Assembly (NCBI GenBank): GCA_032622095.1
Contig: CP136063.1
Coordinates: 89,569,980 to 89,633,979, forward strand
Length of the DNA stretch: 64,000 bases
DNA from: Siphonodentalium dalli
Lineage: Eukaryota > Mollusca > Scaphopoda > Gadilida > Siphonodentaliidae
Reading direction: 5' to 3'
A program made the translations under genes and the position numbers. Of the stretch, positions 45,395 to 57,432 are shown piece by piece. Each line of letters begins with the position of its first letter. Within the stretch, counting starts at the first letter, position 1. The notes beneath the pieces are model-generated. The model was not told the DNA's origin, did not search any database, and saw only the letters and a program-made list of their open reading frames with translations.

Positions 45395-46640
45395 TATAAT
45401 ATTTTGTTCCAACTTCAGGAAAATTCAGTTCAGGTTTCATTTATAAATATAGCTCTAGCGAGTGATGTAAATGCATCCCGTGATCGATGTAAACATTATA
45501 AGCTCACACAGCTGGAATCAGATGAAACTTTGATGTCACTGATGGGAGATAATGTTCATTAGAGCACAATCCCATTGTTGCAATCATTCCCCGATTTTTG
45601 GTAAAGCACACCAATTCCCAAGGCTGGTTAAGGAATATATAGTTCAGTGATTATCCCATTGTCAGGCACAGGCAACTCATAACAGACAAATCGCACGAGA
45701 GCTTCAAAGTGGGACATGTCCGCGCGTGTTGTTTCGGACATATCTATTCACATTCTACGGCGATCAGTTCATGTTAATCACATTGTTGGGCGTAGTTAAC
45801 CGGCTATTGTGTCCAATCGCGGCCAACGCACAGATTGTTCGTCATCGTCAAAACACACTCAACGGCACATATCCACTTGATTGCATTATGTGGGATCAAT
45901 TGTGCTCCAAGTTGGTCAGAGCACGCGAATTGTTCTTTACCAGAATAAATCTCGTCTAACCATTACTTAAAACTATCTAAAACTATGTTCAAGGATATGG
46001 CCTATACTGCATATTTGCAACCGATGATTCAAGATTCGTAGATTTGATTCAATATTTCCTAAGATTTGATTCGAAAGAAAATTGGTGATTCGCACGGCCC
46101 TAAGAAGAACGTCAATATAAAATATATATAGTGTTAAAAATAGCTCCGAAAATGACGAGTCCCACTCTCAGGTCAGCAAAACTAGGATGAAATATTGTGA
46201 TTGATAGTCAATGAGTTAACCAGGAAAACAAGTTGAATGAGCAGCTGTGAGATTTGAAGTGACGCGCTCAGTTAGAGAGGTCACAAAAGCAGACGGTCAG
46301 AATTAACTAAACACTCACCTAACAAATGGTCAAACGAATTGAATGCCGTCAACCTCTTGAATAATATAGCCGCAACGAAATTATGATGACCAACGAAAAA
46401 ACGTGCAGACCAATTTGTAGTCGAGAGTCCTCACCACTTCATTCAGTCTGCATGATTTGGATTAAGTGGCTCTAGGAATGTCAGACCTATGAAATCCGAA
46501 GCGTCTGGTGAAATGTCGAGGACATTTGTCAAATTAGGGCACGTACTAGCGAATCCTAAAAGCCTATTAACAAGGATGAGTGTAAATTCGTGGGTTGATA
46601 TGAGACCTAGGAGGATAGAGGATATGTGTGGAAAGTATTT
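45395..46640. other. non-coding, nothing recognised
   Basis: Frames at 45726-45959 and 46489-46689 have no recognisable motif; they could be transposon remnants. Confidence 0.35.
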
Positions 46641-46651
46641 TATATGGACAC

Positions 46652-47503
46652 CAGGCCTGAGTTTAGTGTGCCTGCCATTTGCAGAATGAGGTCCCCAGAG
46701 GGTGAATTTAGTGATGCTATCCCGAATATGTGTGCTTTGCCAATCAAAGTCTGTGGAAGACGAGCTCCATCTTTTTCTTCTGTGCAACGCATATGATTAT
46801 TTCAGGACGGATATTTTTCGTAGCGCCAATTTCCGCATCAATGGTGCGAATTCTCTGACTTATATGGCCAAATTACCATTTATTCGATAACTTTCCGCGA
46901 CAAACTGCTAATTTCCTGTTCCGTGCATTTAGAGAAAGACAGACATTAATAACGTCGCCGCACAATTAATTAATAATTATATTTATTTTGAAATAGAGTG
47001 ACTTGTAGGCCCTATGGGCCGGGTGGTGTTGCCGATTATTGTTGTGTATATACGCATTTATATATGTAACACAATGTCACTATAATAAACAAATATTCAA
47101 TTCAATTCAATTCATAGTGGGCTAACATCACTAAATTCACCCTCTGGGGACCTCATTCTGCTTAGTCCTCATCTTCTCTGGAATGTTTCTTTATTATCAA
47201 ATTTCTATAGAAACTACCTCACATAGATTCTATTTCATTTTTAGTATAGTTTCTCTATATCCCCAAATTGGCAGAAGACGTACACACTCCATAATCAAGG
47301 ATCCCAATGGGTGAACATCACAATATTCACCATTTGGAAACTTCATTCTGAGTCTATGTCTCCCATAGCAGATGAGGCCATGCAGAATGAGGTCCCGAGA
47401 GGGTGAATTTAGTGATGCTAGCCCGCTATGCAGGATAGCGTCACTAAATTCACCCTCTTGGTACCTCATTCTGCAAATGACAGGCACACTAAACTCAGAC
47501 TTG
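46652..47503. mobile_element. hAT-like foldback, family H, copy 4, interrupted by a LINE
   Basis: Left end AGGCCTGAGTTTAGTGTGCC, right end AAACTCAGACTTG. Flanks ATGGACAC/ATGAAGAC match at 6 of 8. The palindrome arm is cut at about 46720 and resumes at about 47115 (TAGTGGGCTAACATCACTAA). Confidence 0.6.
46720..47114 (+). pseudogene. 5'-truncated LINE with ATTCA tail
   Basis: The frame 46702-46890 carries CVLCQSKSVEDELHLFLLC followed by NAYDYFR, the C-terminal zinc-type motif of many invertebrate LINE polyproteins. After a stop comes a 3'UTR (TAGGCCCTATGGGCCGGGTG) and a tail of ATTCA repeats (47096-47114). Short length, 5' truncation and pentamer tail are typical of target-primed insertion. 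Confidence 0.7.
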
Positions 47504-47679
47504 ATGAAGACCATGTCATTAATAAGTCTCATTCATCAGGGTTAGTGCTGTGAAACTTCCCTTATTAAAAGTAACTATCATGTAATATGTGGTGACAGCC
47601 GATAAGGGAGTTAAGGTGGGGTTCTCAGATACAAGCCTCATTATATAATATTCCAAAGGGTTTAGGTCAAAATAACCTA

Positions 47680-47892
47680 CAGTAATGCCCTAAGTAATCG
47701 ACTCCTTAACCACAGCAGAATTATGGGTAACTTTTTAGGATTTAGTCGGAAATACGGCTTGTTGCCATTCATTGGAAAGCTCTCCCCGAGAGCTTTTCGA
47801 TGAATGGCAACAAGCCATATTTCCGACTAAATCCTGAAAAGTTACCCATAATTCTGCTGTGGTTAAAGAGTCGATTACTTAGGGCATTACTG
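47680..47892. mobile_element. Tc1/mariner-like foldback MITE, family M, copy 11
   Basis: 213-bp near-perfect palindrome with TA flanks. Confidence 0.75.
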
Positions 47893-48760
47893 TACAAAAT
47901 TATGATTGGTCAGGTCATTCTGAAATTGAGTAGGTCCAAATAGTAGAATACTTAAAGACAGAGAGGTAGACAAAATTAATACCATGAATCAGTCATGACT
48001 GTAGTTATACTGACAATGAGCTGTTATTAAAGCTATAAAAAAAAATTAATTCAGGTTTTCATGTAAATCACTGTATATTGAAGAGAAGAATCTTTAATGT
48101 GAAAATAAATTGGTGCCGAACTTTCTATTTAAAAGCTAAAATATTGATATCACAACCTGTTTTTTCTGGGAGCCATAACGGGGGGAATCTTCTTATGGTT
48201 TCAGCTGTTTTCTATTTCTCTACGGGCATCTTCTGAGACACAGACGTTTGAAATGGTGATAAATTATAGTATTTTAATCACATTTTTTTATTAAAACTGT
48301 ATATCAAGGCACAATAACAAAAATAATCGGTGACTCGAAAATTAAGTGGGCCTTTAAGTATAGAAAGGATTAAGCAATTGACAAACCAGGCCAGATACAC
48401 GAATTGAACCAGCTTCCCCAGTGCTAAATGATTTTAAATGGCTTGAAGCTAGTGTTAAAACAACTAGGATATTTCATAGTTGACTAATCTACAGTCAAAA
48501 ATCAAGTCGAAGTTGACAAATCGACAACCCCCATTTCCATGGAAAACTTCCATTTTACACTGTGGCTATTGAGTACTATAAGGAATCACTGAACTAAATG
48601 GTTTACCATAGGCAACAGTGTTAACGTTTCGACCGAATTCACTGAATTGAAGCCTACAGGCTATTCCAGTGGTGTTTACCCAGCTAGATTGACACCAGTT
48701 GATCACGAAAATGAAAGAAAAATCATAGGTCATGTGTTTACTTTTTAAAATAAATCGATC
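47893..48760. other. non-coding, nothing recognised
   Basis: Ferlin intron. Words such as TCGACAAATCG near 48515 and 49430 hint at a dispersed repeat. Confidence 0.35.
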
Positions 48761-48765
48761 CCCAA

Positions 48766-49074
48766 GTGCACTACAGGGCTATCCCACAGCCAAAATTGGT
48801 CTGGAAAAACCCAGAACTACAGCAGCTAGTTAAATCAATTTCCCACTCACAAAAATCCATTCCACCATTAATTCACCAGTTTAAATTATTTAGATATGAT
48901 GTACAAATCAAATACACACGATGTCATCCTTTAATAACGTGTCACATGTATCAGGTGAAGGTTATTCTTCAGTTACCTTCACCTTTAGCATTCCATGGTG
49001 TACTCGCTCCCCGACTCTGGAACACATTTAGCTCCCTGATTCCTATAAAATCACAGGGAAATAAATGCTGTTAA
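48766..49074 (+). pseudogene. possible LINE RT C-terminal fragment
   Basis: The frame ends with AFHGVLAPRLWNTF, similar to the APxLWNSLP block of CR1/L2-type elements, and upstream TRCHPLITCH could be degraded thumb sequence. No other LINE hallmark was found. Confidence 0.35.
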
Positions 49075-49079
49075 TGAGT

Positions 49080-49998
49080 TCCTATATGATTGGTAGATGG
49101 AAAGGTACCAGTGCTACTAAATTTGTATCCATCCAGCTAATTAATAGCTGGTGTCTTGTCTATAAAGTTGGGTTGCATAACCAAAGCATGGCTGCCTATA
49201 CAGTTATCTTTGATCGGCCATCACGCAACGATGTTTATTTATTAGCGACATTGTCGATTTCATAACTGGTGTTTGTGTAAGTAATTCTACTAAATAGAGC
49301 GGCTTTTATTTTAACTTTTAACAATGTCCTTGCAAATGTTGGTTTATTGTATTGTACCACTGTTCTGTTAAAACATCGTGCGTGCTCAATTTAATGAAAC
49401 TAATCGACAATTCGTAGACGTTGACTAATCGACAAATCGTTTCAACAATACTTGAAGTACAGTGAACCTTTAATACTGAGTGTGCCACTGATTGTCCCTT
49501 TAGACCTGAACTAAGGAGTGCTTAAGTGAAATAATAAGAGGCAACTACAGTCTGGAACTTGGAATCACGTGACACAGTTGTTATAATCTGGTCAATTATA
49601 ATCTGCTTAGGAAAAGGAAATTCCCCAGGTATGAATATCAATCATGTTGAAGTCTGGAGAACGACTTTCCTTCTCACCACGGAACAATGTGATTCTGGGA
49701 GGGGACTAAACTGATCCAATTTATTAAAGTGCACAATGACTTTGTATTGTCACAAAATGCTGGCTAACAACAAGGTTATCGGTAAACAATAAATAGACAA
49801 TCAGACATGCTCCAATGTTACATAATTTAGTCCTGAGCTGCACAATTTTCCCACAGAATTTCCTGAATTCCTAATATTCACTTTCCATTATTTTCCAGTT
49901 TCCAGGACAGATGTATGAACCCTACTTCTAACAACAAAATTTTTTTAATTGCACAATGACCTTGACTCCATATTGTTACTAAAATTGCATCAGGACTA
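49080..49998. other. non-coding, nothing recognised
   Basis: Ferlin intron without identified elements. Confidence 0.35.
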
Positions 49999-50161
49999 CA
50001 GTAATGCTCTAAGTAATCGACTTCTTAACCACAGAAGAATTATGGGTAACTTTTCAGGATTTAGTCGGAAATATGGCAACAAGCCATATTTCCAACTAAA
50101 TCCTGAAAAGTTACCCATAATTCTGCTGTGGTTAAGAAGTCGATTACTTAGAGCATTACTG
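49999..50161. mobile_element. Tc1/mariner-like foldback MITE, family M, copy 12
   Basis: TA-flanked palindrome with the central 50 bp lost (arms meet at AATATGGCAACAAGCCATATT). Confidence 0.75.
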
Positions 50162-50371
50162 TATTGGCAATTGAAATTATTTTCTGGTAAGGCTTTATGG
50201 ACAAAACCTGTTGCATGTGGATATCCTACACCCCATAATTGTTCATGAATATACCGAAGATCACTCACATGCAATCTATCATGACAAAAGTACATACTTT
50301 ACACTCTATAAAGGACATATCTTCACAAGAAATGAATGGACAAAACGGGTTGAAGTAAAAAACATTTGAAC

Positions 50372-50814
50372 CAAGCCTGAGTTTAGTGTGCCTGTCATTT
50401 ACAGAATGAGGTCCCCAGAGGATGAATTTAGTGACGCTATTCCACACAGCAGGCTAGCATCACCAAATTCACCCTCTTGGGGGCCTCATTCTGCATGGCC
50501 TCATCTGCTATGGGAGACCTAGACTCAGACTGAAGTTCCCAAATGGTGAATATTGTGATGTACACCCATTGGGAACCTCGATTATGCAATATGTTGTCTG
50601 CCAATTTGGGGATATAGAGAAACTGAACTAAAAAAGAAATAGAATGTATGTGAAGTTTCTATAGAAATTTGATAATAAAGAAACTTTCCTAAGCAGAATG
50701 AGGTCCCCAGTTGGTGAAGTTGGTGATGCTAGTCCACTGTGCGGAATAGTGTCAGTAAATTCACCCTCTGGGAACCTCATTCAGCAAATGACAGACACAA
50801 TAAACTCAGGCTTG
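50372..50814. mobile_element. hAT-like foldback, family H, long copy 5
   Basis: Same plan as copy 3 (tips CAAGCCTGAGTTTAGTG and inverse; interior TTGAAGTTCCCAAATGG). The flanks ATTTGAAC/CAGAGCAT do not match, so the duplication is lost or one end has rearranged. Confidence 0.65.
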
Positions 50815-50900
50815 CAGAGCATACTAAGCCTAATCCATGTGGATATTGTTCCCTTCAATCATGCTGCCTCTTGAGCATACTAAAGAACATTCAGGACAAA

Positions 50901-51085
50901 CAGTAATGCCCTAAGTAATCGACCCCTTAACCACAGCAGAATTATGGGTAACTTTTCAGGATTTAGTCGGAAATATCCCCGAGAGCTTTCCGATGAATGG
51001 CAACAAGCAATATTTCCGACTAAATCCTGAAAAGTTACCCATAATTCTGCTGTGGTTAAGGGGTCGATTACTTAGGGCATTACTG
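50901..51085. mobile_element. Tc1/mariner-like foldback MITE, family M, copy 13
   Basis: Palindrome with shortened left arm; right flank TA, left flank AA. Confidence 0.7.
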
Positions 51086-51169
51086 TACATTGACTACGAT
51101 ACAGAGATCCAAAGTTCGATCGCACAGATGTAATTTCACTCTAAGGGCTATAACTGACACTCTAACGAT

Positions 51170-52060
51170 ATGGTACTGTGAATGGCTTTAAATTTGTTGT
51201 TATCAATTTTCATGGTTCAGCCATTTATGACTTTTTTGTGGTTCATAAATTTGTGGGTCCGCCAGTACTAACTGTCGCCTCCATAACCCCCAATAATAAC
51301 AATCAAGTCCAACTAATAGAAGTGCAGCCATCCCGTCGAGCCGTTGGAAATTGCACGTCTGCACTGTAGGCGTAAATTGCACGTCAGATGTCCAAGCTTC
51401 TTTTGCTCGCTATCGAGAATGTTAACAACAGGATTTTATTACATAGGTGAAAGTCACTCTCAATATACCACATACATTTGTGATTGTTTATCTTGTTCTT
51501 TCTGTGTTATGTATTGATATGTGTATATTGGAAATAAATTATCCTATACTATCTCTTCTCAAAACAATCAATGCGAGAATGGGGACTATTCACTGAAGCC
51601 AACATCTGATTAATCTGCACCATATCAAATATATCCCCAAATGGTCATGGACATAATGCAAATATGTCTCTTAAAAGCTGATTACAAAAGTAGACATTCT
51701 GCCAGGTTTCACAAAAGCTGGACTGTGATATTGTGATATGTGACTGTGAATATAGTTAATAATTAAAACATGTTTTATTGTTATGTTATTTATTTTTATG
51801 AAGTTAGATCAATTAAACATTGTAATTAGACTGTAGCCATATACTCTTCCATTAATATACTCCCATATTGATAGAGTTACCTCCCTGGGATTTTAATGTA
51901 CATCGGGTCAATAGAGTTGCCTCCCGCATGACATTTCTCAAAATGGTGACCGCGATAGTTTCGAAAATAATTTTTTCGAGGGGGTTTTTAATTTGTGGTT
52001 ATCAACAAGTTACACAAAATCCACAAAAATTGGAACACCACAAATAAATGTACTTTTAGT
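51170..52060. repeat. dispersed repeat, family F, inverted copy
   Basis: Reverse-complement relative of 9240-9740 (GTGGGTCCGCCAGT, GCACGTCTGCACT, AATGTACATCGGGTCAATAG), expanded by extra sequence near 51420-51870. Confidence 0.5.
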
Positions 52061-52173
52061 CCATTTTATTTGATGAGGGGTACTTCTGACAAAGAGTATT
52101 GTTACCCTCCTCATTATTTTACACATATCTGATTGGCCTATGTCCTATCACGTGCCGGGCGACAAATCACAAG

Positions 52174-54332
52174 GTCGCCCGCTGAGCCGGGAGACATTGT
52201 TTTTGTCGCCCGCCTGATGTTATATTGCAAGAATATACCCAAGCACACACACTGCAGTACCTCAGCTATTTCACATCACTACGACGTACTAGAGTCATAA
52301 ATCTTATATATCCAGGAATTCGCAAAAAACACCAGTTGTGGTGTTTGCTAATTTGCATATATTTAGTGAACACTATTATTCTAACTTTTAAGTTGATAAT
52401 TTTATCGGACAAGCGTTATTATGTACTTTTTACATCGAAACAATTCGGTGATTCAATATATAATGTCAACATTATGGCACAAGATTGAACGAGTCGATCC
52501 CTTGAGGTTGGTTGGTTATACATGCTTGTTGGTGGACAACGTAATACATACGTTTGTCGCGAATGGCCCTGTACGCTTATCCAACATATCAGACCTCTCC
52601 GCTAGGGTCCTGCAAATTGGAGATTTTTATCGAATCGAATATCGAATCGAACTGAAGAATTCGAATCGAATATCGAATCAAATATCGAATCGAATATCGA
52701 ATCGAATATCGAATCGAATATCGAATCGAACTATACATGTGTGTTGCATTCTCAATTAGGCATGTTTTGCCAACGATTAGATGTTTGAAACGTTCTATGA
52801 ACTTCCATGAAGTTCCATCATAACTTATGTGGCGATCAACCGTCGATCGCGATACTATTAACTTCAATTGATTATTGTCAAGAAGAAAAAAAACTGATCA
52901 AAACGTCCATGCAGACGTCATGACGATTAATATATAACCGGCCTATCGGAACTAAAATCATGCAAAGTTTGTACAGTTTGCATGTACATGCAAAATTGCA
53001 AATGGGCATTCGGAAACACCCGTTGTTGTAAACATGAAGATGCAACAACAATCGCAGGGTAGCCTGTTTATGTAGTACTGGGTGCTTCTGGAACTGATGA
53101 TTCCATAGATGGGTCGTTGTCCCAGATGCTTGCGATTTATACACCATGTTGTATTCGTCACACATGTAAGTTCTTGCACTGCCTGAGAAGCTTATCATGT
53201 TTAAAATAAACATGAATAACAAACGACTTATTGTCAAGTGCCAAAGGAACGCTCCAAAACTGACAGTCAACTTCAAAAGAAAACTCCACCAACATGCACT
53301 TTTCGACCCCTGAAACACGTGAAGTTTACATCATCAACGATGTCACATACAAATAACGCGGAACCTGAGATAGACAGTCGGCGGATAACGCTAGCAGTTG
53401 CTCAGTCTCATAGTTATTATAATTTGCGTGCGTCGTCGGTCCAACGGCGATTTAAGAGCTTTTGGCAACCATGTTCAAAGCTAGAATTCAGACATATTTA
53501 GTGGTCCTAATCTGGTGGCTAATTACTGGCCATAAATATATTTAATAGCATGCGTACATTCGTGATGTACAATAAGAATTATAAAGTGCACATATTCATA
53601 ATTTTAGGGAATTAAATGGCACTGAAACAGCTAAGATCGACGTGTGTACATGTTCGTAGCAGCTAATAATTTCATCCATATATATTCAAAATTTCGAGTT
53701 GGAAATTTCGACTCGAATTCGAATCAAATTTGACTTTCGAATATCGAATATTCGCAGGACACTACTCTCCGCGATGTCTACAATGTGATCATAGAAGTAT
53801 TTTGTATGGGTATCGCCATGAAATTGGGAGCATTGACACATATGAATGTACATTAATTAAATCGACAACAACCTAATATGATTCGGGGGGAGATCGTAAT
53901 CAAGTGAACATCTCGAGTAAATTCCGCACACAAGACGACATTGAATATGCTAAATTGCAGAAGGGGATAACATATCTATATGGCTTATTGGTTTACATTG
54001 CATGGACCGATATTGACGATTTAACCACCAAAATTATCGTAAATTAACGGTGAAATGCTTAACGGATTGACTATCGATTATAGAACATAAATCATATAGG
54101 GCGATACGAAGTTACTGAAAATATACATAATCGGGAAAGAAAGGACTCGTTACTCAGTGCAACATTGTGCGTGTGGATGGAAAGGATTATTTTCTGTAGT
54201 AATCGGATAACAAAACAGTTGTTGCCCTTCTTCTCGGGAGACATTGAGATTTGTCACCCGCTCGAGAACAGAATGTATCCCTCGTTCTTGAGCGGGTGAC
54301 AAATCTCAATGTCACCCTCGACAGCGGGCGAC
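52174..54332. mobile_element. 2.2-kb TIR element containing a nested hAT
   Basis: The left end GTCGCCCGCTGAGCCGGGAG and right end (inverse) GTCGCCCGCTGTCGAGGGTG are about 40-bp imperfect inverted repeats. The right end has an extra hairpin (GAGATTTGTCACCCGCTCGA). No clear duplication; superfamily unknown. Without the nested element the interior is about 1 kb and non-coding. Confidence 0.55.
52603..53764 (-). mobile_element. 1162-bp hAT element with BED-finger remnant
   Basis: Perfect 8-bp duplication CTCTCCGC (52595-52602, 53765-53772). Tips TAGGGTCCTGC and GCAGGACACTA. Subterminal arrays of ATCGAATCGAAT. On the minus strand, around 53070-53175, one frame reads CDEYNMVYKSQASG then TTTHLWNHQ and KHP, in the order of a BED zinc finger (C..C...TS.L..H....H) with the second cysteine lost. 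The rest of the transposase is absent. Confidence 0.75.
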
Positions 54333-54529
54333 AACTGTATAATATATGATTTGCAGTTCCACTTTAAATTCCACCAAATTCAAGTTGTGCCCAAAAGATG
54401 AAATTGGGCCAAAATAAGCTCAGCTAAAGACATGTTCTTCATAAGAAGAAAAAAACATAAACCGAGGCCTAATATCAAACTTCAGAATAAATTTTGTCAT
54501 TATAACAGAAGAAAAATAATTTTTTTTAA

Positions 54530-54880
54530 AGCATATTGAGGTTCCCAGGGGTTAAATTTGGTAATGCTAGCTCACTTTGCAGGATAGCATCACTAAATTC
54601 ACCCTCTGGGGACCTCATTCTGCTTAGGCCTCATCTTCTGAGATGTATCTATAGTCTCAAATTAACATCGTTTTTAGTTACTTTTTCCCTTCTGTTCAGT
54701 TTATATATCTCCTAATTTGAAGAAGATAAAATGCATAATCGAGGTGACTAATGAGTGAACATCAACAAATTCAACTGGGGGACTTCAATCTGATCCTAGG
54801 TCTCCGATAGCAGTCAAGGCCTAAGCAGAATGAGATTCAGAGGGTGAATTTGCTGATGCTAGCACACCCTGAACGAAAGG
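54530..54880. mobile_element. family H hAT-like fragment
   Basis: Carries GCATCACTAAATTCACCCTC and the long-copy interior; tips missing. Confidence 0.5.
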
Positions 54881-55266
54881 GGATTAGTTGTGAAAATATC
54901 ATCGTCATCACACAATGCCCTTATCTGTCTCATGCGCAATCAGATTAACAATTAACCTGTTGGAGGCAATAACTTTACCAAGCTGCTACAGGACTGTGGA
55001 AAGGGGATTTCATGACATGGATGATTTTTATTTCTGATTAAATAGTTTGTACTTTGCTAGTATTATGGAATAGAGCAGTGTGACTTACCAAATCTGTTCC
55101 CAAATGAAAATAATTTTTGCCAAATGTGAATTATTTTTGCATTTGGCAAGCACAACACAAAGCCTGATCATGAATAATTGCGCATGTTAATTACACAAGT
55201 TTGATACTTCTCTCCTAATATTTATGTAGACCTACATGTAACACCTATCAATGACTGAATACAAAC

Positions 55267-55366
55267 CTGCATGAGAGTATTGTTTCCATCCAGAAGGCAG
55301 TCACAGATTTTAACATGTCCAACTTCGATTACTTCTTGTAGTATCATACGAAAGAGTCCAACCAAC
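55267..55366 (-). CDS. ferlin exon 3 in window (C2A, later strands)
   Basis: A 100-bp exon, acceptor TTTTTATTCAG and donor CAG|GTTTGT. Its first G completes the arginine codon AG|G from exon 2. It then reads LVGLFRMILQEVIEVGHV and KICDCLLDGNNTLMQ, and ends in phase 0. The N-K-x-L-S-N-R / L-V/I-G-x-F-R-M-x-L-Q order across the exon 2-3 junction is the signature of the first ferlin C2 domain, where a short acidic helix region follows. This exon was decisive for naming the gene. Confidence 0.92.
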
Positions 55367-55432
55367 CTGAATAAAAATACGTATGAAATAGAAACTAGAG
55401 GTGTGACTGTCCCAATGGGACTATTAAAGAAT

Positions 55433-55940
55433 CCCCCCCCCCCTTCCGTGTTTTTAAAACACTAAGATGTTTCACATGTCAGTAAACATTAAGTTAAAAT
55501 AATAAAATAACAGATTCCCATTGCAGGTGCACAGCCCTAACCCTAATCCTAAACCTAATGACCGAAAAATGTAGGAATAAATTCTCGGACAAAATTATGC
55601 ATGTTGCGAAAATGTTCTAAGTCGAAAAAAGAAAATAACTTCACAAAAAAAAGTCGGAGAGACGTCATAATCACAGATTCCCATGGTACTAATTATCTGT
55701 GCCAAGTTTAAAAAAAATTGACATAAAAATGTAGAAATAAAAGATCGGACAAAATTTTCTTAGTGGAAAAATGGGAATAACTCCACCAAAAAAAGTCTGA
55801 CAGATGTCATAATTGCAGGTGCTCAGATTCTTATGGGGTTGATGTCTGTGCCAAGAGATTCAAGGAAAATGATTAAAAAACGATTGAGAAAATCTCCGGA
55901 CAAATTTGTGTCCACAGAGGACGAAGGACAGACAAGCTGA
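55433..55940. repeat. poly-C run and dispersed repeat
   Basis: C run at about 55433-55443. Then a repeat with tandem halves (GGACAAAATT, AAAAAAGTCGGAGAGACGTC / AAAAAAGTCTGACAGATGTC), related to 8500-8990. Confidence 0.45.
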
Positions 55941-56060
55941 TTCTAGTATACCCCTACAACTTTGTTGTGGGGGGGGGTATAATAAGTTAAATCTATTAAG
56001 GACCACGAATAATCAATTGTTGGGGGAAACTGGGCAAATATCAAAATCTAGAACAATTTT

Positions 56061-56145
56061 AACCGTTTCAGTCCGATTTTTGTATCAACCCATATTTCTT
56101 GATCATTTTTCAAAGTTATTGATTATAATAATGTGATACATTGAT
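56061..56145. mobile_element. half of a family C element
   Basis: Matches one arm of 31042-31225 (CCGATTTTTGTATCAACCCA, ATTATAATAATGTGATACAT) and stops at the palindrome centre. Confidence 0.55.
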
Positions 56146-56329
56146 GGAAAGAGCTCTTAGAGACGTGATGCCCAAATTACAAGTCTAATATTTCAAGTTG
56201 CCATTTACAAAAGCAAGCATTTGTTCATGTGAAAAGTTTAAAAGTTGATCAAGATTGTTCATCTGCAAGATTGCGAGTTGTATATAGGTTTGATTCGAGA
56301 ACTAATGATTATTGCCACTTTAACCCTCT

Positions 56330-56470
56330 CTATTCTACAGCATTGATGAGTAGTTATCCCATGGGAAATGTTCGGATAATAAGTTAACCTTCTCTATACT
56401 ACAGCATTGATGAGTAGTTATCCCATGGGAAATGTTCGGATAATAAGTTAACCTTCTCTATACTATCTAA
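56330..56470. repeat. 63-bp direct duplication of family E sequence
   Basis: ACAGCATTGATGAGTAGTTA through GATAATAAGTTAACCTTCTC occurs twice in direct succession; it is one end of family E. Confidence 0.7.
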
Positions 56471-56489
56471 GAGATAACTCTTGTTTAAA

Positions 56490-56860
56490 TTAAGGTGATG
56501 CAGTTATAAACGAAAAGTTTGATGCGGTTATAACCGAAAAGTTTGAAGACAATTTCTTTTGCTTTTGCTTTGTGTCTTATCTTAAATATGTCTTCCAACT
56601 TTTCAGTTATAACTCATAACTTTAATGGAAACAAGAGTTTTTTCTTATAATTTAATGTGCTATTCAAAGGAGAACGTAAAATGAGCGAAAAATCCGAAGA
56701 AAACCACACATAAAGTTGAAACCCGGCATTCTGTCACTCAGACCTCATATCATCGATTGATCAAGTGGCATCATCAATTCATCATTTTTTATTGGATAGT
56801 AGCAAGTTATCATGCAATTGTGTTGCACACGTCCCTGATATATTTCGGCTGTCGTTAGTT
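56490..56860. repeat. dispersed palindromic repeat, inverted copy
   Basis: Arms ACTCTTGTTTAAATTAAGG and ACTTTAATGGAAACAAGAGT; counterpart at 13747-14000. Confidence 0.5.
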
Positions 56861-57343
56861 TAATTTTTTTTTTTGGTAAAATATACATCCTTTATTTGTC
56901 AGAGAAACAGCACTGTCTAATTATCAATAAATGCGACATTCTTAATCATTGGTCAATATCAACAATTTTGGAAATTTCATTTACTATTAAACTTCCATAA
57001 ATATTGACCAATGAGAAAGAAGGTAGTTACTGATGTTTAATGGCAACTCCAGGCCATGCAAAGGTTCGACGACTAGTATATACTATATAGATCACTTCAA
57101 AATATAAAAAAAAAGATTAAATCGATATTCATCTGATTTATTTAGGGTAATGAGGCATTCAAACACATAATTTGGAAGCAGAAATATATGCAACAATGCC
57201 ATTTACTTGCCATAATTGGCGGAGTAAGTCAGAAATTCAATGCTACCATGATATTTGGTACCGCCAGTTGTCGTCCCCTCCTTTATATATTTGTGTATAT
57301 TTATAAAACATTTATTTTCTTCAAAGTTTCCTGCGTTACTAAC

Positions 57344-57432
57344 CTGTTGCTAAGATACTTGTTGTAGTTGAACATGTGGATGTCAATGAACTCATCACTT
57401 TCAATCGGACGAGCCACAGGCCACTCAAATGT
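57344..57432 (-). CDS. ferlin exon 2 in window (C2A, middle strands)
   Basis: An 89-bp exon, acceptor TTATTTCAG|AC and donor AACAG|GTTAGT. In phase 0 it reads TFEWPVARPIESDEFIDI then HMFNYNKYLSN, and ends AG to make arginine with exon 3. F-E-W-P at the start and F-N-Y-N-K-Y-L-S-N-R at the end match the ferlin C2A pattern, in which a calcium- or lipid-binding loop precedes N-K. Directly upstream, the acceptor and first 13 codons have been copied about twenty times (57433-58590). Constitutive use of this acceptor is inferred because it alone leads into the donor-bearing, in-frame exon. Confidence 0.9.

Noticed and set aside
52878-53318. 146-codon minus-strand frame as a host gene
   Set aside because: It lies wholly inside a hAT element with an 8-bp duplication; only the BED-like segment is meaningful.
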